This document shows positions 16,833 to 25,584 of a stretch of 64,000 nucleotides of DNA, piece after piece; position 1 is the first letter of the stretch, and each line of letters opens with the position of its first letter. The position numbers were made by a program, and so were the translations under genes. Under the pieces are notes generated by a model. The model had not been told where the DNA came from. It ran no database searches and worked only from the letters and a program-made list of their open reading frames with translations. The stretch is from Pantoea allii (GTDB taxonomy: Bacteria > Pseudomonadota > Gammaproteobacteria > Enterobacterales > Enterobacteriaceae): positions 1 through 64,000 of the forward strand of contig NZ_NTMH01000022.1 of assembly GCF_002307475.1 (NCBI RefSeq). The letters run 5' to 3'.

Positions 16833-18377
16833 CTATACCCTGAAGGCTTCAACCATCCCACGTAACGAATGTGCCTGTTCAGACAGGGATTGCGAAGCAG
16901 ATGAAGACTCTTCAACCAGCGCGGCGTTGTTCTGGGTGACGCCATCCATCTGACTGACGGCAATACTGACCTGAGAAATCCCCTGCATCTGCTCCGACGA
17001 GGCCATTGAAATCTCGTCCATTGCCCCCGCAAGCTCGTTCACCATGCCAACGACTTTTAATATGCTTTCTCCGGTGCCCGCCGCCACATGCACGCCGCTG
17101 TCCACCTGCTCTACGGCGCGTTCGATAAGTTCCTTGATCTCTTTTGCTGCGGTGGCACTGCGCTGCGCCAGTGTTCTGACCTCGCCCGCAACAACAGCAA
17201 ACCCGCGCCCTTCTTCACCCGCACGGGCGGCTTCGACCGCTGCGTTTAACGCCAAAATATTGGTCTGAAACGCGATGCTTTCAATCACACCCGTGATGTC
17301 GCGAACTTTGGTCGCGCTGAGCGCGATTTCATTCATGGTGTGGGACATTAACTGCACTTCTGACTCACCGGTGCGGGCCAGCGTTGCAGCATCTCTGGCC
17401 ACGGTAGCGGTATGTTGAGCGCTGGCGGTGTTACTTTTCACCGTCGCGGTAAGCTGCTCCATACTGGCCGCCGTTTCCTGCAGGGCGGCGGCCTGCTGTT
17501 CGGTGCGCGATGACAGTTCAGTATTGCCCTGTGCAATTTCGTCGGAGGCGGATGCTACCGATCCCGCCGATTCTTTAATTTGCGTAACCAGGCTTCGCAG
17601 GCTGGTTTGCATGTTCGCCAGTGAGGCCAGCAGGCTGGTGGAATCATTATGGCGCAAGGTGACCGGGGCCGTGAGATCACCACTGGCAATGGCGGCAGAC
17701 AGCGCCTGCGCCTGCGCGGGTTCGCCGCCCAACTGGCGCATTAACACGCGGGTGATGATGTAACCCGCCGCCACGGAAACCGCAACAGAAAGCGAGGCAA
17801 GGATCATTAAAATCAACGTTGCCTGACGGACGTTCTGACTGGTGCTTTCCACCGACTGCTCACTGTCCTCCATTTGAATATTGGTCATCTCCTTTAACGC
17901 GTCCAGCAACTGGCCCTGCAACGGCCTGACGGTTTTAATGAGATAGGTTACCGATTCCTGCTGTTTGTTTTGCAACCCCAGCTGTCCCGCGTGCTCCAGG
18001 GCCGCCAGAACAGGGCCTTCGCTGCTCACGATTTTATCGAAGGCTTCTCTGGCCTGCGGGGTTGAATCTTTTGCGACCATGGCGGCAAGCCGCTCCCGGT
18101 TATCGATATAGCGGGCTTTTTGCGTAACGATGCGCTGCCATTCTTTTTGCATCTGATCGGCTTCGTTGAGTAGTGCAAGGTTACGCACAATCACCGCCAT
18201 ATCGCGTAACCCACCGTACATATCCATACCCAGACGGTATTTCTTCATTTTGACATTGACGGCATCATCCATGCCGTTACGGGCATTATTCAGGCCAGTG
18301 TAGGCGACCGATGTGCATATAATAAACAGCGTAATTAACAGCCCAAAGCTGATAGTCAGGCGCGTAGAGATTTTCAT
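16833..18377 (-). CDS. Methyl-accepting chemotaxis protein (Tar/Tsr-like)
   Basis: A 514-residue transmembrane chemoreceptor. A first helix (residues about 9-30) precedes a four-helix periplasmic sensor domain (31-190). A second helix (191-213), a HAMP domain and a cytoplasmic coiled coil follow, with the kinase-control hairpin ([20 protein letters not shown]). It ends in MVEAFRV without a CheR-tethering pentapeptide, so methylation would need help from other receptors. No cheA or cheW gene is nearby. Confidence 0.92.
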   Translation of the reverse strand: MKISTRLTISFGLLITLFIICTSVAYTGLNNARNGMDDAVNVKMKKYRLGMDMYGGLRDMAVIVRNLALLNEADQMQKEWQRIVTQKARYIDNRERLAAMVAKDSTPQAREAFDKIVSSEGPVLAALEHAGQLGLQNKQQESVTYLIKTVRPLQGQLLDALKEMTNIQMEDSEQSVESTSQNVRQATLILMILASLSVAVSVAAGYIITRVLMRQLGGEPAQAQALSAAIASGDLTAPVTLRHNDSTSLLASLANMQTSLRSLVTQIKESAGSVASASDEIAQGNTELSSRTEQQAAALQETAASMEQLTATVKSNTASAQHTATVARDAATLARTGESEVQLMSHTMNEIALSATKVRDITGVIESIAFQTNILALNAAVEAARAGEEGRGFAVVAGEVRTLAQRSATAAKEIKELIERAVEQVDSGVHVAAGTGESILKVVGMVNELAGAMDEISMASSEQMQGISQVSIAVSQMDGVTQNNAALVEESSSASQSLSEQAHSLRGMVEAFRV

Positions 18378-19388
18378 TTGGAGTCCCTGTTTATGGTGAA
18401 AAACAGGTATCGGTTAAATTAAAAAAAACCCCAGTAAAAAAAGCATTAATAATAATTATAGAATAACAAGTTACTGATATTTATGATCTTTTATTAATTT
18501 ATAAAAAAGTTTGACGGATATGATTTTATAAACTAATAAACTGTAATAAATAAACATATTTACAAATAACAAATTTATTAAAAATAGTTTACCCGCATGC
18601 TTTCAGTGCAGAAAAAATAATATCAAACTCATTTCTGCAGCATAATCGTTCGGTTTGCCGCGCTCATTACCGCGATTTGCACTGCCGGTGGCGTCTGAAC
18701 GGTCAGGTAGCCCCTCAGCACCGCAGGATGTCGTACCAGCAAAAAAGGAAGATAAGCCCGCATCAGCACATGAAAACGGCAGGCTCTGTTGACCCCACGG
18801 CATCATCTTACCTAAGCGTTATGGCACAGGTTGTTATTGTTGGGTCGGCCCACAAGGTAAAGGGATCGCAGGGTACCAGCCGCGCGTCACGCCTCTCTTT
18901 TGACGGTAGAGAGACGAACGTAACGTGTTATCACTTTAATTTTTGCGTGGGCGCATGCTAGCATACTTAATAAATATTACTTTGAAATACACGCTGTAAT
19001 TAAACGCGCGCATTATCGGCATGGCTTATTAAAACTTTAATATTTTTTATTTTTTGAGATCGTCGAGCGTATTTATAAATCACCCCCAACCCAATACCTA
19101 TTTATGATTAGTAGAATAAGGCTGATAAAAACCGTTAATTTGGCTTAACCTCATCCAAAAGAAAATATTGTGCATTTCGATCATGGAAAATAACACGACG
19201 CATTCTATAATACTCTTCACTATGGAAAGTAGAATCTCCCCTGCGCGTTTAAACAGGCACATTACGTCTGCTTTTTTAAACGCAAATCCATGATAAATAT
19301 GCATTCTTGTATCAGATTATAAAAAGACTAAAAAAATAATTTTTGATGAATTTCATCAAAAGACACCATTTCACCTGGAATTCAATTA
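18378..19388. other. 1-kb AT-rich region between divergent chemoreceptor genes
   Basis: This stretch separates two divergently transcribed chemoreceptor genes. It is strongly AT-rich close to both genes and near 50 percent GC in the middle. Short frames of 65-95 codons exist but lack recognisable products. I looked for sigma-28 promoters (TAAA-N15-GCCGATAA). Only a poor match (CCGATA at about 18406-18414, minus strand) is present, so flagellar control is not supported. Confidence 0.45.
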
Positions 19389-21317
19389 ATGAAAAATATT
19401 CTCGATAAAATCAGTTTACCGACAAAATTTCTGATACTGGGAATTTTTGCCTTGGTTTTATTTGCCTTACCAACCTATTTATTTATCCAGACGGGTAATC
19501 AGGCCATCGATGCTAAGAAACAAGAGCTGCAGGGCGTACCGGTCGAAAAAGAGATCCTGACTTTACTTAACCTGATTCAACGTCACCGCGCTGAAAGTGC
19601 GATTGCTATTTCACTGAATAAATATGATAACGCCCCACGCCTGGAACTTGCCGCTCAGATAGATGCGCAGACTACGAAAATCGCCGCTGAGTTACATCAG
19701 TATGATACTCATGCCCAGCCGACCCAGCGTTTTGATGAGGTCAAAACAGCCTGGTCGCAGCTTCAGCAAGACGTCTCGTCTGGCAAACTGACACTCGCCA
19801 CCAGTCTGTCACGCCATGCTCAGGTGATTCAGAACTTACTGGACACTAATCAAGATATTCTGGATCTGTATGGCCTTTCTTTAGATGCAGACCTGAATAC
19901 TTATCAACTTATTATGAGTATATATGGCAGGTTGCCTGAGTTAACCGAAACCCTCGGACGCATCAGGGCCGCGGGGACATCCGTGATTGCAGCGGGTGAT
20001 AAAGCATCAGAATCCGCACGCGGTGCTATGGAATACCAGATTGACGGTGGCAAAGCGGCGCTGGAAAAATTCAGCAACGTATTGAATAAAGCGTTTGCCG
20101 TCGAGCCGGATTTAAAATCGGAATTCAGCCCAATTGCCATTGATGCCTATCAGCGTTCAGCGAACGTCCTTAACATGGCCGATGGCGTGTTTATTGCAAA
20201 AAATGTTCAAATTACCCCAGTAGAGTATGTAAAAGCGTTTACCCAGGCCATCAACACCTATAACGATCTTGGCGTTAAACTGAGCCTGCAACTGGGTAAA
20301 ACACTTAACGACCAAATCGATCAGCGTCGTCAGTCACAATATATCTTGTTGGGCGCACTGCTGGCCGTTGCGTTACTGGCAATATTTGTGGCGATGATGA
20401 TTAGTCGTTCCGTTACCCGCCCGGTTAAAGAAGCCGTTTCGCTTGCCAGTAAAGTGGCGGCGGGTGATTTAACAACTGCGATAACCGTGTCGGGTAAAAA
20501 TGAGATTGCTGAATTACTGAATGCGCTGGCACAAATGCAGCAGCGTCTTTCTCATCTGGTGTCGAATATCAAAAATAACGCGTCAACCATTGCACATTCC
20601 TCTGAAGAAATTGCGATGGGTAATAACGATCTGTCTTCCCGCACTGAAGAACAGGCGGCTTCACTGGCAGAAACGGCCGCCAGCATGGAACAGCTTTCTT
20701 CCATCATTAAGCAAAATGCGGATAACACGCGCTACGCGTCTGATATGGCAGTATCCGCAACCAGCGCTGCCCTGAAGAGCGGCGAAGCGATGACCTCCGT
20801 TATGGCGACAATGCAGAAAATTCGCAGCAGTTCAGGACAAATAGAAGAAATCACATCGGTGATCGACAGTATTGCCTTCCAGACAAATATCCTGGCGCTC
20901 AACGCGGCTGTTGAAGCCGCGCGCGCGGGCGAACTGGGCAAAGGTTTTGCCGTCGTCGCCGCTGAGGTGCGGGCACTTGCACAGCGTTCTGCCAGCGCAG
21001 CGAAAGAGATCAAAGGCTTGATCGAGCAGTCCGTTGTGCAATCGAATGAAGGTTTAACGCTGGCGCAGGACGCTGGCAGCAAAGTGAAACAAAGTGTTGA
21101 GGCGATTGAACAAACCTCCCAGTTGATCCGCGATATTTCATCGTCTTCTGAAGAGCAAAGCAGCGGCGTGAGCCAGATTAATATTGCGGTCAATCAGATG
21201 GATCAGGTGACACAGCAAAACGCCGTTCTGGTTGAACAGTCAGCCTCTTCTGCGGATGAACTGGCAAAACGAGCCGGTGATTTGCGCGATATGGTGTCTG
21301 TATTCCGTACGGCCTAA
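19389..21317 (+). CDS. Methyl-accepting chemotaxis protein with a large helical sensor domain
   Basis: A 642-residue chemoreceptor. Membrane helices at about 14-33 and 317-340 flank an unusually large periplasmic domain of about 280 residues, predicted helical, with a segment [19 protein letters not shown] that resembles NIT-type or double four-helix sensors. HAMP (341-390) and the signalling hairpin ([20 protein letters not shown]) follow. It lacks a C-terminal CheR-binding pentapeptide. The ligand is unknown. A strong terminator follows 60 bases after the stop. Confidence 0.9.
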   Translation: MKNILDKISLPTKFLILGIFALVLFALPTYLFIQTGNQAIDAKKQELQGVPVEKEILTLLNLIQRHRAESAIAISLNKYDNAPRLELAAQIDAQTTKIAAELHQYDTHAQPTQRFDEVKTAWSQLQQDVSSGKLTLATSLSRHAQVIQNLLDTNQDILDLYGLSLDADLNTYQLIMSIYGRLPELTETLGRIRAAGTSVIAAGDKASESARGAMEYQIDGGKAALEKFSNVLNKAFAVEPDLKSEFSPIAIDAYQRSANVLNMADGVFIAKNVQITPVEYVKAFTQAINTYNDLGVKLSLQLGKTLNDQIDQRRQSQYILLGALLAVALLAIFVAMMISRSVTRPVKEAVSLASKVAAGDLTTAITVSGKNEIAELLNALAQMQQRLSHLVSNIKNNASTIAHSSEEIAMGNNDLSSRTEEQAASLAETAASMEQLSSIIKQNADNTRYASDMAVSATSAALKSGEAMTSVMATMQKIRSSSGQIEEITSVIDSIAFQTNILALNAAVEAARAGELGKGFAVVAAEVRALAQRSASAAKEIKGLIEQSVVQSNEGLTLAQDAGSKVKQSVEAIEQTSQLIRDISSSSEEQSSGVSQINIAVNQMDQVTQQNAVLVEQSASSADELAKRAGDLRDMVSVFRTA

Positions 21318-21377
21318 AGGCGTCTCTCTTTACACTGCCGCCCGCGTTTTACCCACGCGCGGGCAATTGGTTAACCA

Positions 21378-21405
21378 TTGCCCGGCAGAGTCCGGGCAAA
21401 TTTTA
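21378..21405 (+). terminator. Rho-independent terminator after the chemoreceptor gene
   Basis: TTGCCCGG and CCGGGCAA pair as an eight-base stem around the loop CAGAGT, followed by ATTTTAT. A second GC-rich inverted repeat (GCCCGCG / CGCGGGC, 21340-21364) lies just before it. It would end the chemoreceptor transcript. Confidence 0.8.
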
Positions 21406-21640
21406 TCGACAGAAATACGCAAATCGCACAGATGATGAATTGAATGATAACCGAAAGAAACTTATTCTGTTGGCCGTAAAAAACACAAGACCAGTCAACG
21501 GTGAGCCTGCCGCGCATTAACATCAGGGGAACGGCGTCGTCACAGTCGGGTCGGTGGATTCTCATTTTGATGCTGAGCACCTATCCGCCGGGCTAACCTG
21601 TGCTAACCTTGCGGTCTCAGAATCGCCATTCGGGGAGAAT

Positions 21641-21901
21641 ATGAATAACGTTTTTGACGAAAAAATGACGGATATCATCATCGGTGAGATGGTGACGCAG
21701 CTACTGAATGAGGATGCGGCTATTTCCTGGAGCATTCTCCTTGAGAGGCTGCAGCAGTTTCTGGATACCGAGCAGGATGAAGTCAGGCTTCGTGCAGCCT
21801 TGCGGGCCATGGAGGAGATACGCGTAGAAATGTTTTCCCATCAGTCTGAAAACAACAGTTCCGTTGAAACCAACGTCACTCACCTTCATCACCTTCACTA
21901 A
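21641..21901 (+). CDS. Small AriR/YmgA-like connector protein
   Basis: The ATG at 21641 behind GGGGAG gives 86 residues. The pattern I-I-G-E-M-V-x2-L-L, then ILLERLQQFL and a third helix (RLRAALRAMEEI), is the three-helix layout of the AriR/YmgA/YcgZ family. In E. coli those proteins act with the Rcs phosphorelay to repress curli and promote colanic acid. The tail is His/Asn-rich (THLHHLH). It is the first of seven such genes within 3.3 kb. Family membership rests on the pattern, with low overall identity. Confidence 0.65.
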   Translation: MNNVFDEKMTDIIIGEMVTQLLNEDAAISWSILLERLQQFLDTEQDEVRLRAALRAMEEIRVEMFSHQSENNSSVETNVTHLHHLH

Positions 21902-22029
21902 GTCTTGCGCGACGCGACGGATGCCCCTTTTAGCCGTCGTGCGTCGTGCGCCTGATCAGATGCCATTAACGTTACCAACATGATTACAGCGCTAACCCAG
22001 CAGCCCCTTCTCTGGCTGACAGAGGTCAG

Positions 22030-22227
22030 ATGAGCGACGACACCGCATCTGAAGATATCTACACCGTTATTGGCAGGATAGTCGCCCGTCTGCTTAAACC
22101 GGATGGCGAAGTCCATCTGCAGGATATACTGCGTTCGCTGCACAGCTTCAGTGAGCAAAGCACAGAGCACGATGAAAAGAGAGCGTGCCAGGAGGCGATT
22201 CGCTTGCTCTCAAAACAGCTTCACTGA
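22030..22227 (+). CDS. Small AriR-like connector protein
   Basis: This 65-residue protein has the family core VIGRIVARLLKPDGEVHLQD, then ILRSLHSFSEQ and a last helix EKRACQEAIRLLSK, which lines up with E. coli AriR in spacing and hydrophobic positions. A site AGAGGT precedes the ATG. It follows the previous paralogue on the same strand after 128 bases, so the two may be co-transcribed. They converge on the minus-strand group that ends at 22334. Confidence 0.75.
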   Translation: MSDDTASEDIYTVIGRIVARLLKPDGEVHLQDILRSLHSFSEQSTEHDEKRACQEAIRLLSKQLH

Positions 22228-22333
22228 TTTTTAATTACTGCCCTTACCTACTGGGGATGCCGGGCAGTCACGGTCGCAAACCCGGCTCTCAACATCGCTG
22301 TTTCACGTAGGTCTGCCCTGCGGTGAAAAGCGT

Positions 22334-22606
22334 TTATGGCTGTTCGTCTGAAGGTGTACGCCCTACCACGATCTCCAGACAGCTACGAAGCACATCCAGT
22401 TGTACAACGTCTTCTGTACACTCCAGTTCGGCGATTAAACTGATAATAATGGCTTTGCTGGTGACTTTTTGCCCGTGGATGACAATATTACGAATCACTG
22501 CATCCAGCACTGCACTTTCAGCCTGAAGTTTGTCGCCCGCACTGCGAAAGAGGCGCATAATTTCCACTTCAGTCGTGCTTTGCTGAATGTCGATGTTGTT
22601 CTGCAT
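22334..22606 (-). CDS. ariR: AriR (YmgB) biofilm/acid-resistance connector protein
   Basis: This 90-residue protein is the clearest AriR in the window. FRSAGDKLQAESAVLDAVIR matches the E. coli FRSSGNLLEEESAVLGQAV region, followed by AIIISLIAELE and a last helix LDVLRSCLEIV. E. coli AriR is a small helical dimer that affects Rcs signalling, biofilm and acid resistance. Here it is the last gene in the order ycgZ / ymgA-like / ariR, which is the E. coli operon order. No blue-light regulator gene (bluR/bluF) is in the window. Confidence 0.88.
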   Translation of the reverse strand: MQNNIDIQQSTTEVEIMRLFRSAGDKLQAESAVLDAVIRNIVIHGQKVTSKAIIISLIAELECTEDVVQLDVLRSCLEIVVGRTPSDEQP

Positions 22607-22756
22607 GATGAGTCTTCTTATCAGTCTCAGTTTAGGGTGAACACATCATAACCCTCGCCAGTTGGGCGAAGTGGGGATGTGCTTGTCCTGAGTAGTCTTT
22701 ATTGAAACTACTCTTGGGTAAGTAACAGGTTTTTTATGAGAAGGGATCAGCCATCA

Positions 22757-23026
22757 TCAATGCTTGCGGCGACTGTCAGAAACGCTCTGACCAAATGCCA
22801 GAACGGCAGACTCCATCGGATCGCGCGCAGAAGCAAATTCACTTCGCACTTCAGCAAGCGCGATCTCAATCGCCTCGCGCCGTGCTGTATTTGCTTCATT
22901 TACCAGCATAGACTTCAGTCTGTTAGCGAGCGTGGCACCACTGATTTTGTCATTACTGTCCAGTAGCGCAGTCACCGCCTCGCCCATCACTATCTCGGTG
23001 AGTTTCTCAAGTTTATCTTTCTGCAT
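22757..23026 (-). CDS. YmgA-like connector protein
   Basis: The ATG at 23026 gives 89 residues: a helical core VMGEAVTALLDSNDKISGAT, then LANRLKSMLV and ARREAIEIALAEVRSEF. Hydrophobic spacing fits the YmgA/AriR family although identity to E. coli YmgA is low. It sits between ycgZ and ariR, which is the place of ymgA in E. coli. A longer start 42 bases upstream is possible but has no clear ribosome-binding site. Confidence 0.7.
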   Translation of the reverse strand: MQKDKLEKLTEIVMGEAVTALLDSNDKISGATLANRLKSMLVNEANTARREAIEIALAEVRSEFASARDPMESAVLAFGQSVSDSRRKH

Positions 23027-23168
23027 ACCCGCATCTCTGATGACATTGTGCCCTCTAAAAACGGGCAACCCAGCCTCAAACGCTCAGGCCTCTAATGACC
23101 TGCTTTTTTGGCCGTTCAGATTAATGCTGCGGGACGTTGTAATCGGTTAACGCAACGCGGCACTCATT

Positions 23169-23408
23169 TCAGCGGTCAAAAAGCATGCCGATAAGTTTTT
23201 GATAATGCTGCTCTTCCTGCGGGCCCGTCGACTGGCTGAGGCGACGGATAAGCGAGCTGCAGATGGCCTTACGATTCAGGCTCTTACCGGCGTGCAGTAT
23301 TTCAAGAATAACCTGACCCAGCGTTTCTTTTTCAGAAGGCTGCGTGTCGTTGCCAAAATAACGGGCAATATCACGTACGGTGTTCGACGTAGTTTCGTTC
23401 TGACGCAT
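23169..23408 (-). CDS. ycgZ: YcgZ regulatory protein
   Basis: The ATG at 23408 lies six bases after GGAGG and gives a 79-residue protein close to E. coli YcgZ: ITRYF-like IARYFG, then ETLGQVILEILHAGKSLNRK, AICSSLIRRL and a C-terminal HYQKLIGMLF. In E. coli, ycgZ heads the BluR/BluF-controlled ycgZ-ymgA-ariR operon that acts through Rcs. The gene order is the same here. An intergenic 142 bases separate it from the ymgA-like gene. Confidence 0.9.
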   Translation of the reverse strand: MRQNETTSNTVRDIARYFGNDTQPSEKETLGQVILEILHAGKSLNRKAICSSLIRRLSQSTGPQEEQHYQKLIGMLFDR

Positions 23409-23665
23409 GTTAAACCTCCAGATGTGAAAGTGAGTAAACTCTAACCAAGCCTTGGTCACTAAACTTATACAACATCTGGAAAATTGTACAGGAATTCCGG
23501 GTGCCCGCCGCACGCCGAATGGTGCAAAAAGTGCTATGCCATTTATAACAGTCACTTGCGTGAGTATCAGATCCTTAACTTTTTCGCCCCGCATCCATCC
23601 TGACGCCGATCTTGTCCATGACGAGGTGAAATCGTTGCCCCCTTTGTACACCTTTGCTCACCACG

Positions 23666-23974
23666 TTATCTGTCTTCGTCTTCTTCAGGCCTGAGACGAA
23701 TCACATTTTCATGCGGCTTACCGCTTTCGTCCTGGCTCGCGGCCATCAGCCAACGCAGTCCTGAATCTGAACGCACCTGCGACAGCCTGAACTGTTTCAG
23801 CCAGTGGCGGGCATCACAAATTTCCGCCAACCTACTGTCTCGGGTTTCCTCTTCCGCCATCTGGTTAAGTTCTGCGATAAGCGTATCGATACTTATTTCT
23901 CTGTCACCGAGAGCAAGGCTGACCACGGCTTCGCCAAGAATAAGATGACCTTTCTCATCGTCGTGAAATAACAC
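23666..23974 (-). CDS. YmgA-like connector protein with extended C-terminus
   Basis: A GTG at 23974 directly behind GAGGAGGAG gives 102 residues, which decides the start over an upstream ATG. The core LILGEAVVSLALGDREISID, then TLIAELNQMAEE, repeats the family pattern. The C-terminal third, ending in RLRPEEDEDR, is extra and acidic. It lies upstream of ycgZ on the same strand, 257 bases away. Function is inferred only from the family. Confidence 0.68.
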   Translation of the reverse strand: MLFHDDEKGHLILGEAVVSLALGDREISIDTLIAELNQMAEEETRDSRLAEICDARHWLKQFRLSQVRSDSGLRWLMAASQDESGKPHENVIRLRPEEDEDR

Positions 23975-24082
23975 GTTCTCCTCCTCACATAACAGATTAA
24001 TTATGGCTATATCATTTATTTTAGTGGTGACATGACAGATGACAAAAATATTTCCTGACAGCCCCAGGATTATTCCATCCAC

Positions 24083-24699
24083 CTGAATATCTTACCTTTG
24101 AGATGCATTTTTTAACTTTATGAAAAATAAAAAATTTATAGTTTTAAATTTTAATAAACATCACGAAATAGAATAATCTTAAACAGGATCTGGTCAGGGC
24201 TTACCGTGCCAGCGCCGATGCCAGAAGGCTTCGCAGGGCATCTGTCGTTCTGTCTTCGCCTGGGCAGGCTCGGTTCTGTATTGTAGCCTGCCCTGCTTTA
24301 TTATTTTCGCCAGACAACCTCTTTGATACCGATATAAAACGCCAGATAACCCGAAAAATATAACCCTACAGAGTATGCGCGTTAGTGTTTCAACGGACAG
24401 AAGCATGATGAAAATCGCCAAAAATACCTGGCCTGCTGACGGGCCTGTTTTTTTTAGCCTGTGAAGTGGCGGGAGAATTAAGGAGACACAACAGCTCGCC
24501 AGCCAGGCGATATATTCGCCATGTTAAGGCTGAGGGTTTGTCTTGATTTGGGATCGCCGTCGCCACGCCGCGCATCAAAAAAAGTAAGCCAGGCGGCTCC
24601 TGTTTTTCTTTTCAGCGGGATCGGTAATTCTCCTGTACAGCGGTCCCCAGGATCGGTTAAGTTGCGCACAACTCTTTCTACTTTGTTCTAAGGAACACT
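24083..24699. other. Intergenic region inside the connector-gene cluster
   Basis: This 617-base region separates divergent connector genes. It begins very AT-rich (promoter side of the minus-strand group). It holds an inverted repeat at 24262-24293 (GGGCAGGCT / AGCCTGCCC, 14-base loop, followed by a T-rich stretch on the plus strand) and a run of eight T at 24448-24455 after GGCCTGCTGACGGGCC. Both could be ends of short RNAs. No recognised RNA or protein gene was found. Confidence 0.4.
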
Positions 24700-24942
24700 A
24701 TGCGCCAGGGCAGTTTGCCACCTGCGGAAAAAACTAACGGTCTGGCACACTATTTCAACAAGATTGATCATCCACGCCAGCTTGAAACCCTGGGGCGGAT
24801 AGCCGTTGAAATACTTCGCGAGAATAAGCCCGTCAGTCGACGCATCATCTGTCTGAAGCTTATCGGTTGTCTTGAAAAAGCCACCAGTGAAGATGACAGG
24901 TTGCACTATCGTGGACTTCTGACCCTGCTATTCAGTCAGTAA
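24700..24942 (+). CDS. Second YcgZ-like regulatory protein
   Basis: This 80-residue protein is a paralogue of the YcgZ at 23169-23408: LAHYFNKIDHPRQLETLGRI, then VEILRENKPVSRR, IICLKLIGCLEKAT and a C-terminal HYRGLLTLLF. AAGGA lies seven bases before the ATG. It is alone on the plus strand, divergent from the minus-strand group. Two YcgZ copies in one locus is unusual compared with E. coli K-12. Confidence 0.85.
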   Translation: MRQGSLPPAEKTNGLAHYFNKIDHPRQLETLGRIAVEILRENKPVSRRIICLKLIGCLEKATSEDDRLHYRGLLTLLFSQ

Positions 24943-25584
24943 CGTTGAAAAAACCCGCTTTTGATCAATCAGCACGCCGGTTATACCGCGTCTGCCTGAC
25001 TCTGACCTTCGCTCAACATCACATCTGAACCTGACTTCAACGCCCTAGCGCCCTGCTGCCAGGCCTGGTGCGATGGTTGACGTCCCAGACAGGTGCATCC
25101 TATCCATGCTGCCAGCCAATGCCTTCTCGCTATCAGAGAAGCCGTTTTTTTGCTGTAACACCGATAAAAAAATGCCCGCACCTCGTTAAAGGGTCGGGCC
25201 GGAGTTCTCAGGGAAATCCTAAATGACTTCCAAACAGCGTTATCAAATTAGTTCACCATCTGGATTGTCGCCAGTCGGAATCAGATAATTTTTCTTCATA
25301 CCTGAAACAGGTCTCTAATTTTTTGCTGATATGTGCCGTTTGACCGCTCAAAACCCGTTATACATCACACTTTTGCAAAGTCTTATCGACCTCGCTCAAT
25401 GTTCTGTTAAGGGCGTCGATAACAGTATTGTGAGTTGATTATCACAATGATTGTCCTGACCAAACGTTGCTTACTTCGGCACCTTTCACGGTGCCGTTTT
25501 TTTTGCCGCTATGATGCCGGGAAAGGGTAAGCCTGGTGAGCAATGCTATGGCGAGGTTGTCATATCCCCTCGCCACCCGGCCAG
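24943..25584. other. Orphan intergenic region with a strong terminator
   Basis: No protein gene is recognisable in these 640 bases. A strong plus-strand terminator at 25478-25504 lies 540 bases beyond the end of the ycgZ-like gene. That is a long 3' UTR, or it marks an unannotated small RNA. I found no match to enterobacterial sRNAs I know by sequence (DsrA, RprA, McaS, OmrA, CyaR, GcvB fragments). Confidence 0.45.
25478..25504 (+). terminator. Strong Rho-independent terminator with no assigned gene
   Basis: CGGCACC and GGTGCCG pair around TTTCAC, followed by eight T. Only the plus strand has the T-run. The minus-strand gene that begins at 27759 ends at 25585, on the other side, so this terminator does not serve it. 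Confidence 0.85.

Noticed and set aside
18378..19388. Sigma-28 (flagellar) promoters for the chemoreceptor genes
   Set aside because: Only a weak partial match to the -10 element was found and no matching -35 element.
21641..24942. Blue-light control of the connector genes by BluR/BluF as in E. coli
   Set aside because: Neither gene is present in the window, so the link cannot be supported from this sequence.
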